NCBI GenBank assembly: GCA_015493225.1
Contig: WGDO01000007.1
Coordinates: forward strand, 1-41,486
Direction of reading: 5' to 3'
From: Patescibacteria group bacterium
GTDB taxonomy: Bacteria > Patescibacteriota > Minisyncoccia > Moranbacterales > DUUL01
Length of the DNA: 41,486 bases
Shown here piece by piece: positions 1-7,603 of the stretch. A program made the translations under genes and the position numbers. How positions within the stretch are numbered: position 1 is the stretch's first letter; each line of letters begins with the position of its first letter. The notes under the pieces were generated by a model that did no database searches, was not told the DNA's origin, and worked only from the letters and a program-made list of their open reading frames with translations.

Positions 1-72
1 CAAGAAAATATGAAAAGATTGTTAAGCAAAATCAAGCAAATCCAAAAAACAAAAAGAGGAAAATTATTTTAA
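1..72 (+). CDS. C-terminal tail of an unidentified protein (partial)
   Basis: An open frame runs from the first base to a TAA at 70-72 and would encode a Lys-rich tail containing LLSKIKQIQKTKRGK. It is cut by the window edge. A rho-independent terminator immediately overlaps its end, which supports a real gene end. Position upstream of rpmH makes a replication-initiation gene such as dnaA possible, but 23 residues are too few to identify it. Confidence 0.35.
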   Translation, partial: QENMKRLLSKIKQIQKTKRGKLF

Positions 73-89
73 AAAATTTCTCCTCTTTT
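52..89 (+). terminator. Rho-independent terminator
   Basis: Inverted repeat aaaagaggaaaatt / aatttctcctctttt, with a short AT loop and ending in TTTT. It overlaps the stop codon of the partial upstream frame and separates that gene from the rpmH promoter region. Confidence 0.6.
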
Positions 90-149
90 GGTAACCTATT
101 TATGGCCTATGCAGTTATGGTTTTGGTAACATTTACTTATGGCCTATAG
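88..149 (+). repeat. Tandem 26-bp direct repeat upstream of rpmH
   Basis: Two imperfect copies of ttggtaac-(8-9 nt)-ttatggcctat lie at 88-111 and 123-149, about 35 bp apart, between the terminator and the rpmH promoter. This could be a binding site for a regulator or replication protein, or a degenerate duplication. No function can be assigned. Confidence 0.4.
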
Positions 150-191
150 CGAACACCTTATATACATAAAAAAACAGGGGGTAAAAAACCA

Positions 192-220
192 TTGACTTTA
201 AATAATTATAATGCTACAAT
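192..220 (+). promoter_or_regulatory. Sigma-70-type promoter of the rpmH operon
   Basis: TTGACT at 192-197, a 17-nt spacer, then TACAAT at 215-220 preceded by TG one base upstream (extended -10, TGCTACAAT). The predicted start near 227 leaves a roughly 40-nt leader before rpmH. Confidence 0.6.
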
Positions 221-267
221 TGGTTTTGTTAGATTAGATTAAATTAAATAATTATTTAGATAAAATT

Positions 268-405
268 ATGTCAAAAAGAACCTACCAACCCAAAAGCCGT
301 CGCCGAAAAAGAAGACATGGATTTTTAAAAAGGTCTGCCACCGCTAAAGGAAAAAATGTTTTAAAAAGTAGAAGACAAAAAGGACGAAAAAAATTGTCGG
401 TTTAG
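268..405 (+). CDS. rpmH: 50S ribosomal protein bL34
   Basis: This 45-residue gene is missing from the ORF track because of its length. The frame begins [19 protein letters not shown], which is the canonical bL34 start (KRTYQPS...RR.HGF), and ends in a basic QKGRKKLSV tail. bL34 is a small structural protein of the large ribosomal subunit that contacts 23S rRNA. It opens the conserved rpmH-rnpA-yidC-jag cluster that usually lies near the replication origin. The start codon is preceded by AT-rich sequence with no Shine-Dalgarno, as for many genes here. The stop is TAG, followed 33 bp later by rnpA. Confidence 0.95.
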   Translation: MSKRTYQPKSRRRKRRHGFLKRSATAKGKNVLKSRRQKGRKKLSV

Positions 406-438
406 CCGGCATTATTTTGAATTTAAGGATTACAACTT

Positions 439-768
439 ATGTTACCAAACAGTGCTCGTTTAAGAAGTTCAAAAAGAATCGGGGAAATATTTAAACAGGG
501 AAAATATTCTCATGGAAAATTATTACTGATTAAATATTTACCAAACAATAAGAACTCTGCTCGAATAGCCATAAGCGTCAGCACTAAACTATTTAAACAA
601 GCAGTTAAAAGAAATAGAATCAAAAGACTAGTTAGGGAAGCCATAAAACCACATTTAGCAAATTTACCAAAAATAGATATTTTGATAATCACTAAAGGTT
701 CAATTGGTGTTTCTGCTTCTCTTTCAAAAATTAAAATAGAATTAGATAATCTTTTGTCTAAGGTATAA
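439..768 (+). CDS. rnpA: Ribonuclease P protein component
   Basis: A 109-aa basic protein with the family signature KRNRIKRLVREAIK near residues 57-70 and the early LRSSKRIGEIFKQGK segment. RnpA binds the catalytic RNase P RNA and helps it trim the 5' leader of precursor tRNAs in the cytoplasm. Length is normal for the family (about 110-120 aa). It sits between rpmH and yidC in the canonical order and is presumably cotranscribed from the promoter upstream of rpmH. A weak AAGGA purine stretch lies upstream of the ATG. The RNase P RNA gene itself was not seen in this window. Confidence 0.93.
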   Translation: MLPNSARLRSSKRIGEIFKQGKYSHGKLLLIKYLPNNKNSARIAISVSTKLFKQAVKRNRIKRLVREAIKPHLANLPKIDILIITKGSIGVSASLSKIKIELDNLLSKV

Positions 769-786
769 AAAACAAAATTTAAAATT

Positions 787-1527
787 ATGGCTTTTATTAA
801 ATCATTATTCTCAACTTTAATTTATCAACCTCTCTATAATTTGTTGATTATTTTTTATGTAATTATTCCAGATTTAGGAGTGGCAATTATCGCCCTAACT
901 ATTTTGACTAGGCTTCTTCTGATGCCTTTATCCAAAAAATCAATTGAATCTCAAAAAAAGATGCAGGACATTCAACCAGAGTTAAAGAAGATTCAGGAGA
1001 AGCACAAACATGATAAACAGCTACAAGGAAAGAAGGTAATGGAATTTTATAAAGAAAAAGGTGTAAATCCAGCCGGGGGTTGTTTACCAATGATCGTTCA
1101 AATGATTTTTCTAATTACCCTCTATCGAGTTTTTATGCTTGGTCTAAATAGTCCGGAAATTTCTGATTTATTATATGGATTTGTAAAAAATCCTGGACAT
1201 CTCAATCCCATCGCTTTCGGATTTCTAGATGTTACCAAACCAAGTCTATGGTTAGCTGGATTAACAGCTGTGGCTCAATACTTTCAAGGAAAGATGATGC
1301 TTAAAACCAAGAAACAAGAAACTCCTGTCAAAAAAGAAGTAAAAGAAAAAGATAAAAAAACGCCGGATTTTGGATCTATGATGCAACAACAAATGGTTTA
1401 TATGGGTCCAATTCTAACTTTAGTTATTGGTGCTAAATTTGCTTCTGGATTAATTTTATATTGGCTTATTACTACTCTATTTATGGTCGCTCAACAGTGG
1501 TTTGTGATGAAGAAGGATAATAATTAA
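787..1527 (+). CDS. yidC: Membrane protein insertase YidC/OxaI
   Basis: A 246-aa protein of the short Gram-positive/Oxa1 type, without the large periplasmic domain of E. coli YidC. Hydrophobic segments occur at about 10-45, 95-125, 150-170 and 205-235. A charged cytoplasmic hairpin, KKMQDIQPELKKIQEKH, sits near 57-73, followed by NPAGGCLPMIVQ, a well-conserved YidC motif. The insertase helps integrate membrane proteins and assists SecYEG. A Lys-rich loop (about 175-190) precedes the last TM pair. Unlike many Gram-positive homologues there is no obvious lipobox. The gene is 18 bp after rnpA and 12 bp before the KH-domain gene, consistent with one operon. Confidence 0.93.
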   Translation: MAFIKSLFSTLIYQPLYNLLIIFYVIIPDLGVAIIALTILTRLLLMPLSKKSIESQKKMQDIQPELKKIQEKHKHDKQLQGKKVMEFYKEKGVNPAGGCLPMIVQMIFLITLYRVFMLGLNSPEISDLLYGFVKNPGHLNPIAFGFLDVTKPSLWLAGLTAVAQYFQGKMMLKTKKQETPVKKEVKEKDKKTPDFGSMMQQQMVYMGPILTLVIGAKFASGLILYWLITTLFMVAQQWFVMKKDNN

Positions 1528-1539
1528 AAATTAACTACT

Positions 1540-2028
1540 ATGTCGTCAAAAGAACAACAAGAAAAACTCATCAAAGAAACAGCCCAGGAAATGTTAGACA
1601 AAATGGGATTTGAAACAAAATTAATCGTTAGCACTTCTCTGTCTGAAGATAATAATTCCAGAAAAAATATAATTCTAGAAATTGACTCGCCAGAATCAAA
1701 ATTTATTATCGGCAAACAAGGTGCCACCCTAGCCTCTTTACAACATATTCTAAAATTATTAGTCCGGAGTAAAACCGACGAATACATAAATTTTTCCGTA
1801 GATGTCAATGGTTACAGACGACAACAGGAAGATTATATTAGAGATACAGCCCAGGACACTGCCCAGGAAGTTATTCTCAACGGACGAGCTTCAACTCTAG
1901 AACCAATGAACAGCTATGACCGACGATTGGTTCACCTGGAACTGGAAAAAAATCCCAAAGTAAAAACGGAAAGTATCGGCGAAGGAGAAGACCGAAAAAT
2001 TATTATCAGCCCAGCAAACAACGCTTAG
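1540..2028 (+). CDS. jag: Jag/KhpB-type RNA-binding protein (KH and R3H domains)
   Basis: A 162-aa protein with a type II KH domain around residues 30-95 (IIGKQGATLASLQHILKLLV, where GKQG is the GxxG loop). It is followed by an R3H-like C-terminal domain with NSYDRRLVHLELEKNPKVKTESIGEGEDRKI; the R...H spacing fits R3H. Jag/KhpB (SpoIIIJ-associated) binds RNA and influences cell elongation and division in Firmicutes. The N-terminal Jag_N domain of the longer family members is absent or much reduced, as is common in compact genomes. It closes the rpmH-rnpA-yidC-jag operon. Confidence 0.9.
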   Translation: MSSKEQQEKLIKETAQEMLDKMGFETKLIVSTSLSEDNNSRKNIILEIDSPESKFIIGKQGATLASLQHILKLLVRSKTDEYINFSVDVNGYRRQQEDYIRDTAQDTAQEVILNGRASTLEPMNSYDRRLVHLELEKNPKVKTESIGEGEDRKIIISPANNA

Positions 2029-2319
2029 TAATCAGTGAGTGATATTGTAGTTTTCAAGAGGCAAATCACCAGACACAAACAGTAAACAACAAGAAACAAA
2101 TCACAAGATACAAACAAATTTCAATCACCAATTATCAAACACCAAACACTGAACTTCAAATATTGGTTATTGAGATTTGGAATTTATTTGTTTCTTGCAT
2201 CTTGTACCTTGGTTATTTATTATTTGCATCTTCTTGCTTTTTTAAACTTTATAGACTTTCAACTTTCGACTTTCAACTTACACTAATTTTTAATTCCTAA
2301 TTCTTAATTATTAATTACC
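2029..2319. repeat. Non-coding spacer with inverted low-complexity repeats
   Basis: No coding frame is supported. The left half holds A-rich words such as aacaagaaacaaatcacaag. The right half holds the complementary T-rich words such as tttgtttcttgcatcttg, so the spacer can fold back on itself. Similar 'tgtatcttg' words recur around 3800-3860, 4335-4375 and 22740-22776. Confidence 0.5.
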
Positions 2320-3732
2320 TTGTCCACTCCTCGCAAAATAGCGCTCAACGTCATCATCGCTTCCATATCCAAGGTTTTAAATACAATTCTAGCCCTGGTA
2401 GGTTTAATGTTGATTACTCGTTACCTTGGACCAGATAAATTTGGTCTTTATATTACCGCTTTAGCTTTTAGCGGTCTTTTTAATTCCCTAGGAGACTGGG
2501 GAATATACCAAACTTCTACCCGGGAAATTTCTCGACCAAAAGCCAAGGAAAAAGTCATTATTGGAAATGTAATGGCCCTTCGAATCACTGTTTCTATATT
2601 TTTAGCTTTAATTATGCCAGTAGTAATTTATTTTCTACCATACACCTTTGAATTAAAAATTGCTCTGCTCTTAATTTTACTAACCTATATTTTCTATTCT
2701 TTCTATCAAGTTCTGATTGGCCTTTTCCAAAAAAGATTAATTATGTACAAAGTCACCCTAGTGGAATTAATAGGAAAAATTATTCAAGTTGCTTTAGTGT
2801 TTTTAACAATTAAATTAGACTTAGGATTCAAATTCATCGTAGCTGGAATGACCATCTCCATGTTCAGCAATTTTATATTAATTTATTTTTTGTCTCGTCA
2901 ATTTATTAAATTTAAATTAAACTTTAATATTAATCGCTGGAAAAATTTTCTCAAAGAATCCTGGCCCATTGGCTTATCTGTCATCGTAACCTTTATATAT
3001 TTTAAAGCTGACACTCTTCTCCTTAAGGCTATGAAAAGCAATGTAGATGTGGGAATTTATGGAGCCGCCTATAAAGTCCTGGAAAATATCACTTTTTTCC
3101 CAGGAATGATTATCGGACTAATGATGCCAATGTTTTCCTATTACATTTTTAAGGATCGAAAAAAGTTTCAACGTTTAGTTAATGAAAATTTTAAATTATT
3201 TGTAATTCTAATTATTCCCCTGATAATTATTGTAATGTTCTTTGCGGAAAATATCATAGCCATCGTAGCTGGTCCACAATTTACCGCCTCAGCCACAGTT
3301 CTACGAATAGTCATCTTTAGTCTAGCCTTCATCTTTTTTGGGATGCTCTTTGGAAATATTCTCCTGGTAGCTAAACTTCAGAAACAACAACTTCTCGCTC
3401 TAACTGCCGTAGCCATCTTCAATGTTTCTACTAATCTGATTCTCATTCCAAAATATTCTTATTTAGCAACCTCGGCCGTATCAGTGGCTACAGAATTTTT
3501 AGTTGTCTTACTAAGTGCCAGCATTGTTTACAAGCATCTACACTTTCTACCCCGAATGAAAAATTTTGGTTTAGTCCTTCTGTCTGGCTTAACCATGATT
3601 GCCTATTTTTTTATCCTTCATTCCCTACCATTTTTCTTCCTATTACTAACCGGCCCCTTGATTTATTTTGCCGTCTTGGTTTTTTCCAAAGTTATTACTA
3701 AAAAAGAAATTATGATGTTGGTTAAGAAATGA
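2320..3732 (+). CDS. Polysaccharide flippase (Wzx/MATE-like, oligosaccharide transporter)
   Basis: A 470-aa integral membrane protein with 12-14 predicted hydrophobic helices spread over its length. The N-terminus (IASISKVLNTILALVGLMLITRYLGPDKFGLY) is the typical start of the PST/Wzx branch of the MOP flippase superfamily. Such proteins move lipid-linked oligosaccharides or wall precursors across the membrane. The start is a TTG codon at 2320, chosen because the upstream frame is closed and the conserved first helix begins right after it. The stop is TGA, direct evidence that TGA is not recoded. No glycosyltransferases are adjacent, so the substrate (surface glycan or lipid II) is unknown. 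Confidence 0.85.
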   Translation: MSTPRKIALNVIIASISKVLNTILALVGLMLITRYLGPDKFGLYITALAFSGLFNSLGDWGIYQTSTREISRPKAKEKVIIGNVMALRITVSIFLALIMPVVIYFLPYTFELKIALLLILLTYIFYSFYQVLIGLFQKRLIMYKVTLVELIGKIIQVALVFLTIKLDLGFKFIVAGMTISMFSNFILIYFLSRQFIKFKLNFNINRWKNFLKESWPIGLSVIVTFIYFKADTLLLKAMKSNVDVGIYGAAYKVLENITFFPGMIIGLMMPMFSYYIFKDRKKFQRLVNENFKLFVILIIPLIIIVMFFAENIIAIVAGPQFTASATVLRIVIFSLAFIFFGMLFGNILLVAKLQKQQLLALTAVAIFNVSTNLILIPKYSYLATSAVSVATEFLVVLLSASIVYKHLHFLPRMKNFGLVLLSGLTMIAYFFILHSLPFFFLLLTGPLIYFAVLVFSKVITKKEIMMLVKK

Positions 3733-3885
3733 CATATTAAAAATATGCCCCACAAAAAAACACTCATTCATTATTCCAATGTTTTATAGAGATATTAATA
3801 ACCAAGATACAAAATACAAGCAACAAATAATAATCAAACCACAATAATCAAACTGCAAAAATATATAATCAACTTTTAAAACGCC

Positions 3886-4278
3886 ATGCAAAATAATAAT
3901 AGACAAACCAAAAACCACAAATTTGACTTGGAAGACAGAACTCTTGAATTTGCCAAAAGAATCATACAAATGTGCAAATCTTTACCAAATGATACCGTTA
4001 ACTTTAAATTAATTGATCAAATAATAAGATCCGCCGGTTCTGTCGGGGCTAATTATAGAGAAGCTAATGATTCACTAGGCAAAAAGGATTTTTTAATGAG
4101 ATTAAGAATCGCCCGCAAAGAATGTAAAGAAACAGAATTTTGGTTGCATTTAATAATTGAAGCCAATCCCGCTTTTAAAGAACGAATAATGCCATTGTTA
4201 AATGAATCAATAGAATTAAAAAAGATATTTTCATCAATAATCACAAACTCAACAGCTAGAACAAAACATCACAAATAG
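3886..4278 (+). CDS. Four helix bundle protein (23S rRNA intervening sequence / S23 family)
   Basis: A 130-aa protein with FDLEDRTLEFAKRIIQMCKSL at the start, then LIDQIIRSAGSVGANYREAND and RLRIARKECKETEFWLHLI. These are the hallmark segments of the 'four helix bundle' family (TIGR02436), whose structure is an antiparallel helical bundle that forms oligomers. The family was first noticed inside 23S rRNA intervening sequences. Free-standing copies are common in CPR and Bacteroidetes genomes, and their function is unknown. A diverged paralogue lies at 18672-19046. Both are flanked by repeat-rich spacers, which suggests a mobile or repeat-associated habit. Confidence 0.85.
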   Translation: MQNNNRQTKNHKFDLEDRTLEFAKRIIQMCKSLPNDTVNFKLIDQIIRSAGSVGANYREANDSLGKKDFLMRLRIARKECKETEFWLHLIIEANPAFKERIMPLLNESIELKKIFSSIITNSTARTKHHK

Positions 4279-4449
4279 CCAAAAAGATACTCCCAGAAAG
4301 ACATTCGGTAAATTACAGTTTGGGGTATTGATTATTGAAATTTATTTGTATCTTGGTGTTTGTACCTTGGTTATTAGTCTGACCATCAATGTCATTTATC
4401 ATTTGTCATAAAGTTATTGTTTATTAGTTAATCACCTAACCCAAAAATT

Positions 4450-5511
4450 ATGAAAAAATTAAACCACCTCTACCTCCTAACCTTAATCATTGCCATCGGC
4501 ATTGGTCTGTACTTTATTTTCAAACCGTTTCTGGTAGCCATTTTTCTAGCATTTATTTTATCCAGATTATTTAACGAATGGTATCAAAAAATACTCAGGG
4601 TTTTAAAAAATCCCTCCTTTTCTGCTTTCATAACTTCTTCCATCATTTTTCTAATCATATTTCTCCCTCTAGTCTTCGTTGGGAAATTGGTTGCCACGGA
4701 ACTAGTCAATTCCTATCAAGTCGTTACTTCTGAAAATTTTAAAACAGACTTTTTTACCTGGCGAGATTCTTCCCTAAAAACCATTAACCAACATCCCTCT
4801 CTAACAACTAAATTAGCCCAAACCAACCTATTAAATAATAAAAATATTAACACCTTACTAAAAAATACCGGCAACCTTTTAGCTACTTTAGCAAAATATC
4901 TATATCAAGGCACCAGTCATTTTTTGTTCACTCTTTTTATTATGTTTTTTTGTCTATATTATTTTTTCAAAGACGGCGACCGACTTATTAATAAAATAAT
5001 TCAACTTTCTCCTCTTAAAAATTCTCAGGAAAAAAAACTATTGGAAAATTTTATAGGCATTTCCAGAGCAACTCTAAAGGGATCTTTAATAGTAGCCATT
5101 GTCCAGGGAAGTTTAACAACAATTTTGTTCATTGCCACAGGCATTCCTTCGGCTATCCTACTTGGGGTAATTGCCACCATCTTCGCTTTAATTCCAATGT
5201 TAGGCACAGCTGTTGTTTGGCTTCCTGTGGGCTTAATAACTCTACTTTTGGGCAATATTTGGCAAGGTATTACAATTTTATTAGTTGGAGCCCTAGTTAT
5301 TAGTAGCATAGACAATATTCTCCGACCATATTTAGTAGGAAAAAACACCAGTCTACATCCGCTACTGGTGTTTCTATCAACCATTGGTGGTATCACTTTC
5401 TTTGGAATTACCGGTTTCCTACTCGGGCCAGTAACAGTTGTTTTATTTCTAAATCTTCTGGAAATATACAAAACTGAATTCGCCACTGAACTTAAAAAGT
5501 TTAATAACTGA
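4450..5511 (+). CDS. AI-2E family transporter (PerM/YdiK type)
   Basis: A 353-aa membrane protein with about eight hydrophobic segments: two near the N-terminus, one pair around 55-75, one near 155-180, and a C-terminal group from about 205. The C-terminal stretch GTAVVWLPVGLITLLLGN and the DNILRPYLVGK motif are characteristic of the AI-2E transporter (UPF0118) family. Characterised members export autoinducer-2 or act in Na+/H+ antiport, and the substrate cannot be predicted here. The gene stands alone on the plus strand and converges on the minus-strand surface block, with a palindromic repeat in the intervening spacer. Confidence 0.85.
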   Translation: MKKLNHLYLLTLIIAIGIGLYFIFKPFLVAIFLAFILSRLFNEWYQKILRVLKNPSFSAFITSSIIFLIIFLPLVFVGKLVATELVNSYQVVTSENFKTDFFTWRDSSLKTINQHPSLTTKLAQTNLLNNKNINTLLKNTGNLLATLAKYLYQGTSHFLFTLFIMFFCLYYFFKDGDRLINKIIQLSPLKNSQEKKLLENFIGISRATLKGSLIVAIVQGSLTTILFIATGIPSAILLGVIATIFALIPMLGTAVVWLPVGLITLLLGNIWQGITILLVGALVISSIDNILRPYLVGKNTSLHPLLVFLSTIGGITFFGITGFLLGPVTVVLFLNLLEIYKTEFATELKKFNN

Positions 5512-5540
5512 TCACAGGTAACATAAAATTAAAAAAAATT

Positions 5541-5588
5541 TCCTTAATTCCCCTACTTTAGCAAAAAAAAAGTTAGGGGTAGATTTAG
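5541..5588 (+). repeat. Dispersed palindromic repeat, degenerate copy
   Basis: tccttaattcccctacttta...aagttaggggtagattta is a diverged copy of the 'ttagttcccctcctttgtaaaggaggggttaggggtggattt' family. It lies between convergent genes, where the hairpin could serve as a terminator. An aaatttacaaattacaaatt repeat follows at about 5620-5655. Confidence 0.55.
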
Positions 5589-5751
5589 TTTTCAGAATTT
5601 GAAATTTGATTTTGAATTAAAATTTACAAATTACAAATTACAAATTAAAATTTAATCCAAACTTTCTATTTTATAGACTCTTAACCAGTGAATATCTGAT
5701 TTACAAACTTTTGACTTTGTAGACTTTATAAACTTTACAAATTTCTCAACA

Positions 5752-6270
5752 CTAAAACGTCGTCATCTCCTCCGCTCCCTTTTCTCTCTTCTTCCAAAAC
5801 TTAAAGCTATCCACATCAATCCTCCCATTTCCTCCATAGAAAGGATGTTTGAGGCAAGCAAACGCCAACCAAGTAGCCAAAGACATTACAACTAAACCAA
5901 AAAAAGACAATAAAATAAAACTTCCACCACTAGTATTACTATGACTGAAGATTTTTTTAATACCCGAAAATAAACTAGAAAAAATATTAATGATTGATAA
6001 AATTAAAACTAACATCACAACCAATCGTTTTCCTGTGAAAACACCAACTGCTAATAAAATCAATAAAGCCATACCTACAAAACTAATAAAATATAATAAT
6101 GGAAAAATACCCAGCATTTTAGCAGCAATCATAGCATTTTGAGAAAGTATATAAGCTTCTATGTACACATAAATTAATATTCCAGTTAAAATGGGAAAAA
6201 TAATACTTATTAAAGCATAAATAATTCCTAATACTGTTCCTTGCCACGGTCTTTTTAGTTCATTTTTCAT
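5752..6270 (-). CDS. Small integral membrane protein, function unknown
   Basis: A 172-aa protein with four hydrophobic segments at about 12-35, 45-72, 80-98 and 115-137. It starts with a short cytoplasmic KNELKRPWQGT and ends in a charged tail, FKFWKKREKGAEEM. No catalytic motif is visible. The gene starts 9 bp downstream of the 425-aa anchored protein gene (6280-7557), so the two are probably cotranscribed with the surface block. The topology resembles DUF-type tetraspan proteins of CPR genomes, but no specific family can be named. Confidence 0.7.
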   Translation of the reverse strand: MKNELKRPWQGTVLGIIYALISIIFPILTGILIYVYIEAYILSQNAMIAAKMLGIFPLLYFISFVGMALLILLAVGVFTGKRLVVMLVLILSIINIFSSLFSGIKKIFSHSNTSGGSFILLSFFGLVVMSLATWLAFACLKHPFYGGNGRIDVDSFKFWKKREKGAEEMTTF

Positions 6271-6279
6271 AATTTTATT

Positions 6280-7557
6280 TTAATTTTTAATATCCAAAAG
6301 TTGTCTCAGTGTCATTATAAAATCCATAGTATGTGCCAGACTATCCACTCGAATAAATTGACTATTTTTCCTCACCTGTAAAGTTCCACAAAGCTTTCTG
6401 GGAACATTACTGAGAGGATTCAATTGATTACACAGCTGTAAACTGGCTATATTTCCAAGTGACTGCTTAATCGCAAACATATAATTTCTCTGACGAGTTT
6501 TATCATCTAACTCTAAAGCAATTCTATAAGCAGTTACCAATGATTCAGAATAAATAGCATCAGAAGCAGAGTGCGGTTTTCCATATTCTGGATGTTCCGG
6601 AGAATAAAATCTTCCAATATAATCCCAAGTATCTTGTATTTTTAATAATTCATCATTTAATTTAAAAATCGCTTCTGTATATTTTAAATCATTAGTAGCA
6701 TGCCACAACTTACTCAAAGCCATAGTATGCCAAGGAACATATGCCGGATAATAATTTTTTTGCATATTGTCAACATATTTCACCAAATAATAGTCCTCAG
6801 ACTTTTTAGCCATATCTAAAATTTGCTGATCGTTGGTTTTTCGATAATACTCCATTAAAGCCAAAATAGCTTCTCCGGAATAAAAATTTAATTTCCTTTC
6901 TTTATTATATTCAAAATTAGGTGAAACAACAAAAAATGGCGACTTAAATGATCCGTCTGAATTTTGCAAAAACTTAATACCAGCAACTAATTCTTGAAGC
7001 TGTTGAGAATATTCATTGGAATAGGGACTACTTATCAACAATCGTAATAATAAAGCACTTGACCCTAATTTAGCTTTGCTATCATATAAAATATAACCAA
7101 TTTTTTGCCCATCTTTTATTTCAGTCTTATATAATCCATGTCGAAACACAAAATCTAAATTCTTTTTATGAATTGCACAAAATTCTTGATTCCCCTGTTG
7201 ACACAACCTAGCTACAACTCTAAAGGTCAACAACTGTCTTATAATATTATTTTTGCCCCCCTCTTTATTTCTAATATCATAGAGATAAACAAAAGAACCG
7301 TCATCTTGAACATTGTGCAATAACCACCCTCTGCCCAAAGAAAATATTTCATTAATTTCCTGATAATATTTATTATCATTCCCAACTTTAATTTCCTGGG
7401 TTGTAGATACATTATTTAACAAATTACCACCCAAAATACTAGTAACAATATTATTAACAGTAATATCATTTCTTAGTAAATAATAAGTACCCATAAACAG
7501 TATTATTAAGAAAAAAATAATTCCTGTAATAATTGTTTTTTTATTTTTTCTAAACAT
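6280..7557 (-). CDS. Membrane-anchored protein with helical toroid-like domain
   Basis: A 425-aa protein with a basic N-terminus and one TM helix (IITGIIFFLIILFMGTYYLL), so the rest is probably extracytoplasmic. The body alternates helices with recurring DGSF words (VQDDGSFVYLYD near 85, NSDGSFKSPF near 200). It also has FYSGEAILALMEYY and PWHTMALSKLWHATND. This pattern is typical of alpha/alpha-toroid folds such as terpene-cyclase-like, glycoside hydrolase and C5-epimerase proteins. Late acidic/aromatic segments could line a sugar-binding cleft, but I cannot assign catalytic residues. It lies 46 bp downstream of the giant protein gene, so a role in surface glycan or wall processing is a reasonable inference only. 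Confidence 0.6.
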   Translation of the reverse strand: MFRKNKKTIITGIIFFLIILFMGTYYLLRNDITVNNIVTSILGGNLLNNVSTTQEIKVGNDNKYYQEINEIFSLGRGWLLHNVQDDGSFVYLYDIRNKEGGKNNIIRQLLTFRVVARLCQQGNQEFCAIHKKNLDFVFRHGLYKTEIKDGQKIGYILYDSKAKLGSSALLLRLLISSPYSNEYSQQLQELVAGIKFLQNSDGSFKSPFFVVSPNFEYNKERKLNFYSGEAILALMEYYRKTNDQQILDMAKKSEDYYLVKYVDNMQKNYYPAYVPWHTMALSKLWHATNDLKYTEAIFKLNDELLKIQDTWDYIGRFYSPEHPEYGKPHSASDAIYSESLVTAYRIALELDDKTRQRNYMFAIKQSLGNIASLQLCNQLNPLSNVPRKLCGTLQVRKNSQFIRVDSLAHTMDFIMTLRQLLDIKN

Positions 7558-7603
7558 ATCAATACAATTTACTTAACAAACTTATACATTTTAATCTTAA
7601 TTT

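Noticed and set aside
5025-5486. 153-aa minus-strand ORF opposite the AI-2E permease
   Set aside because: It is a shadow of the clear permease frame, with no recognisable domain, signal or RBS.
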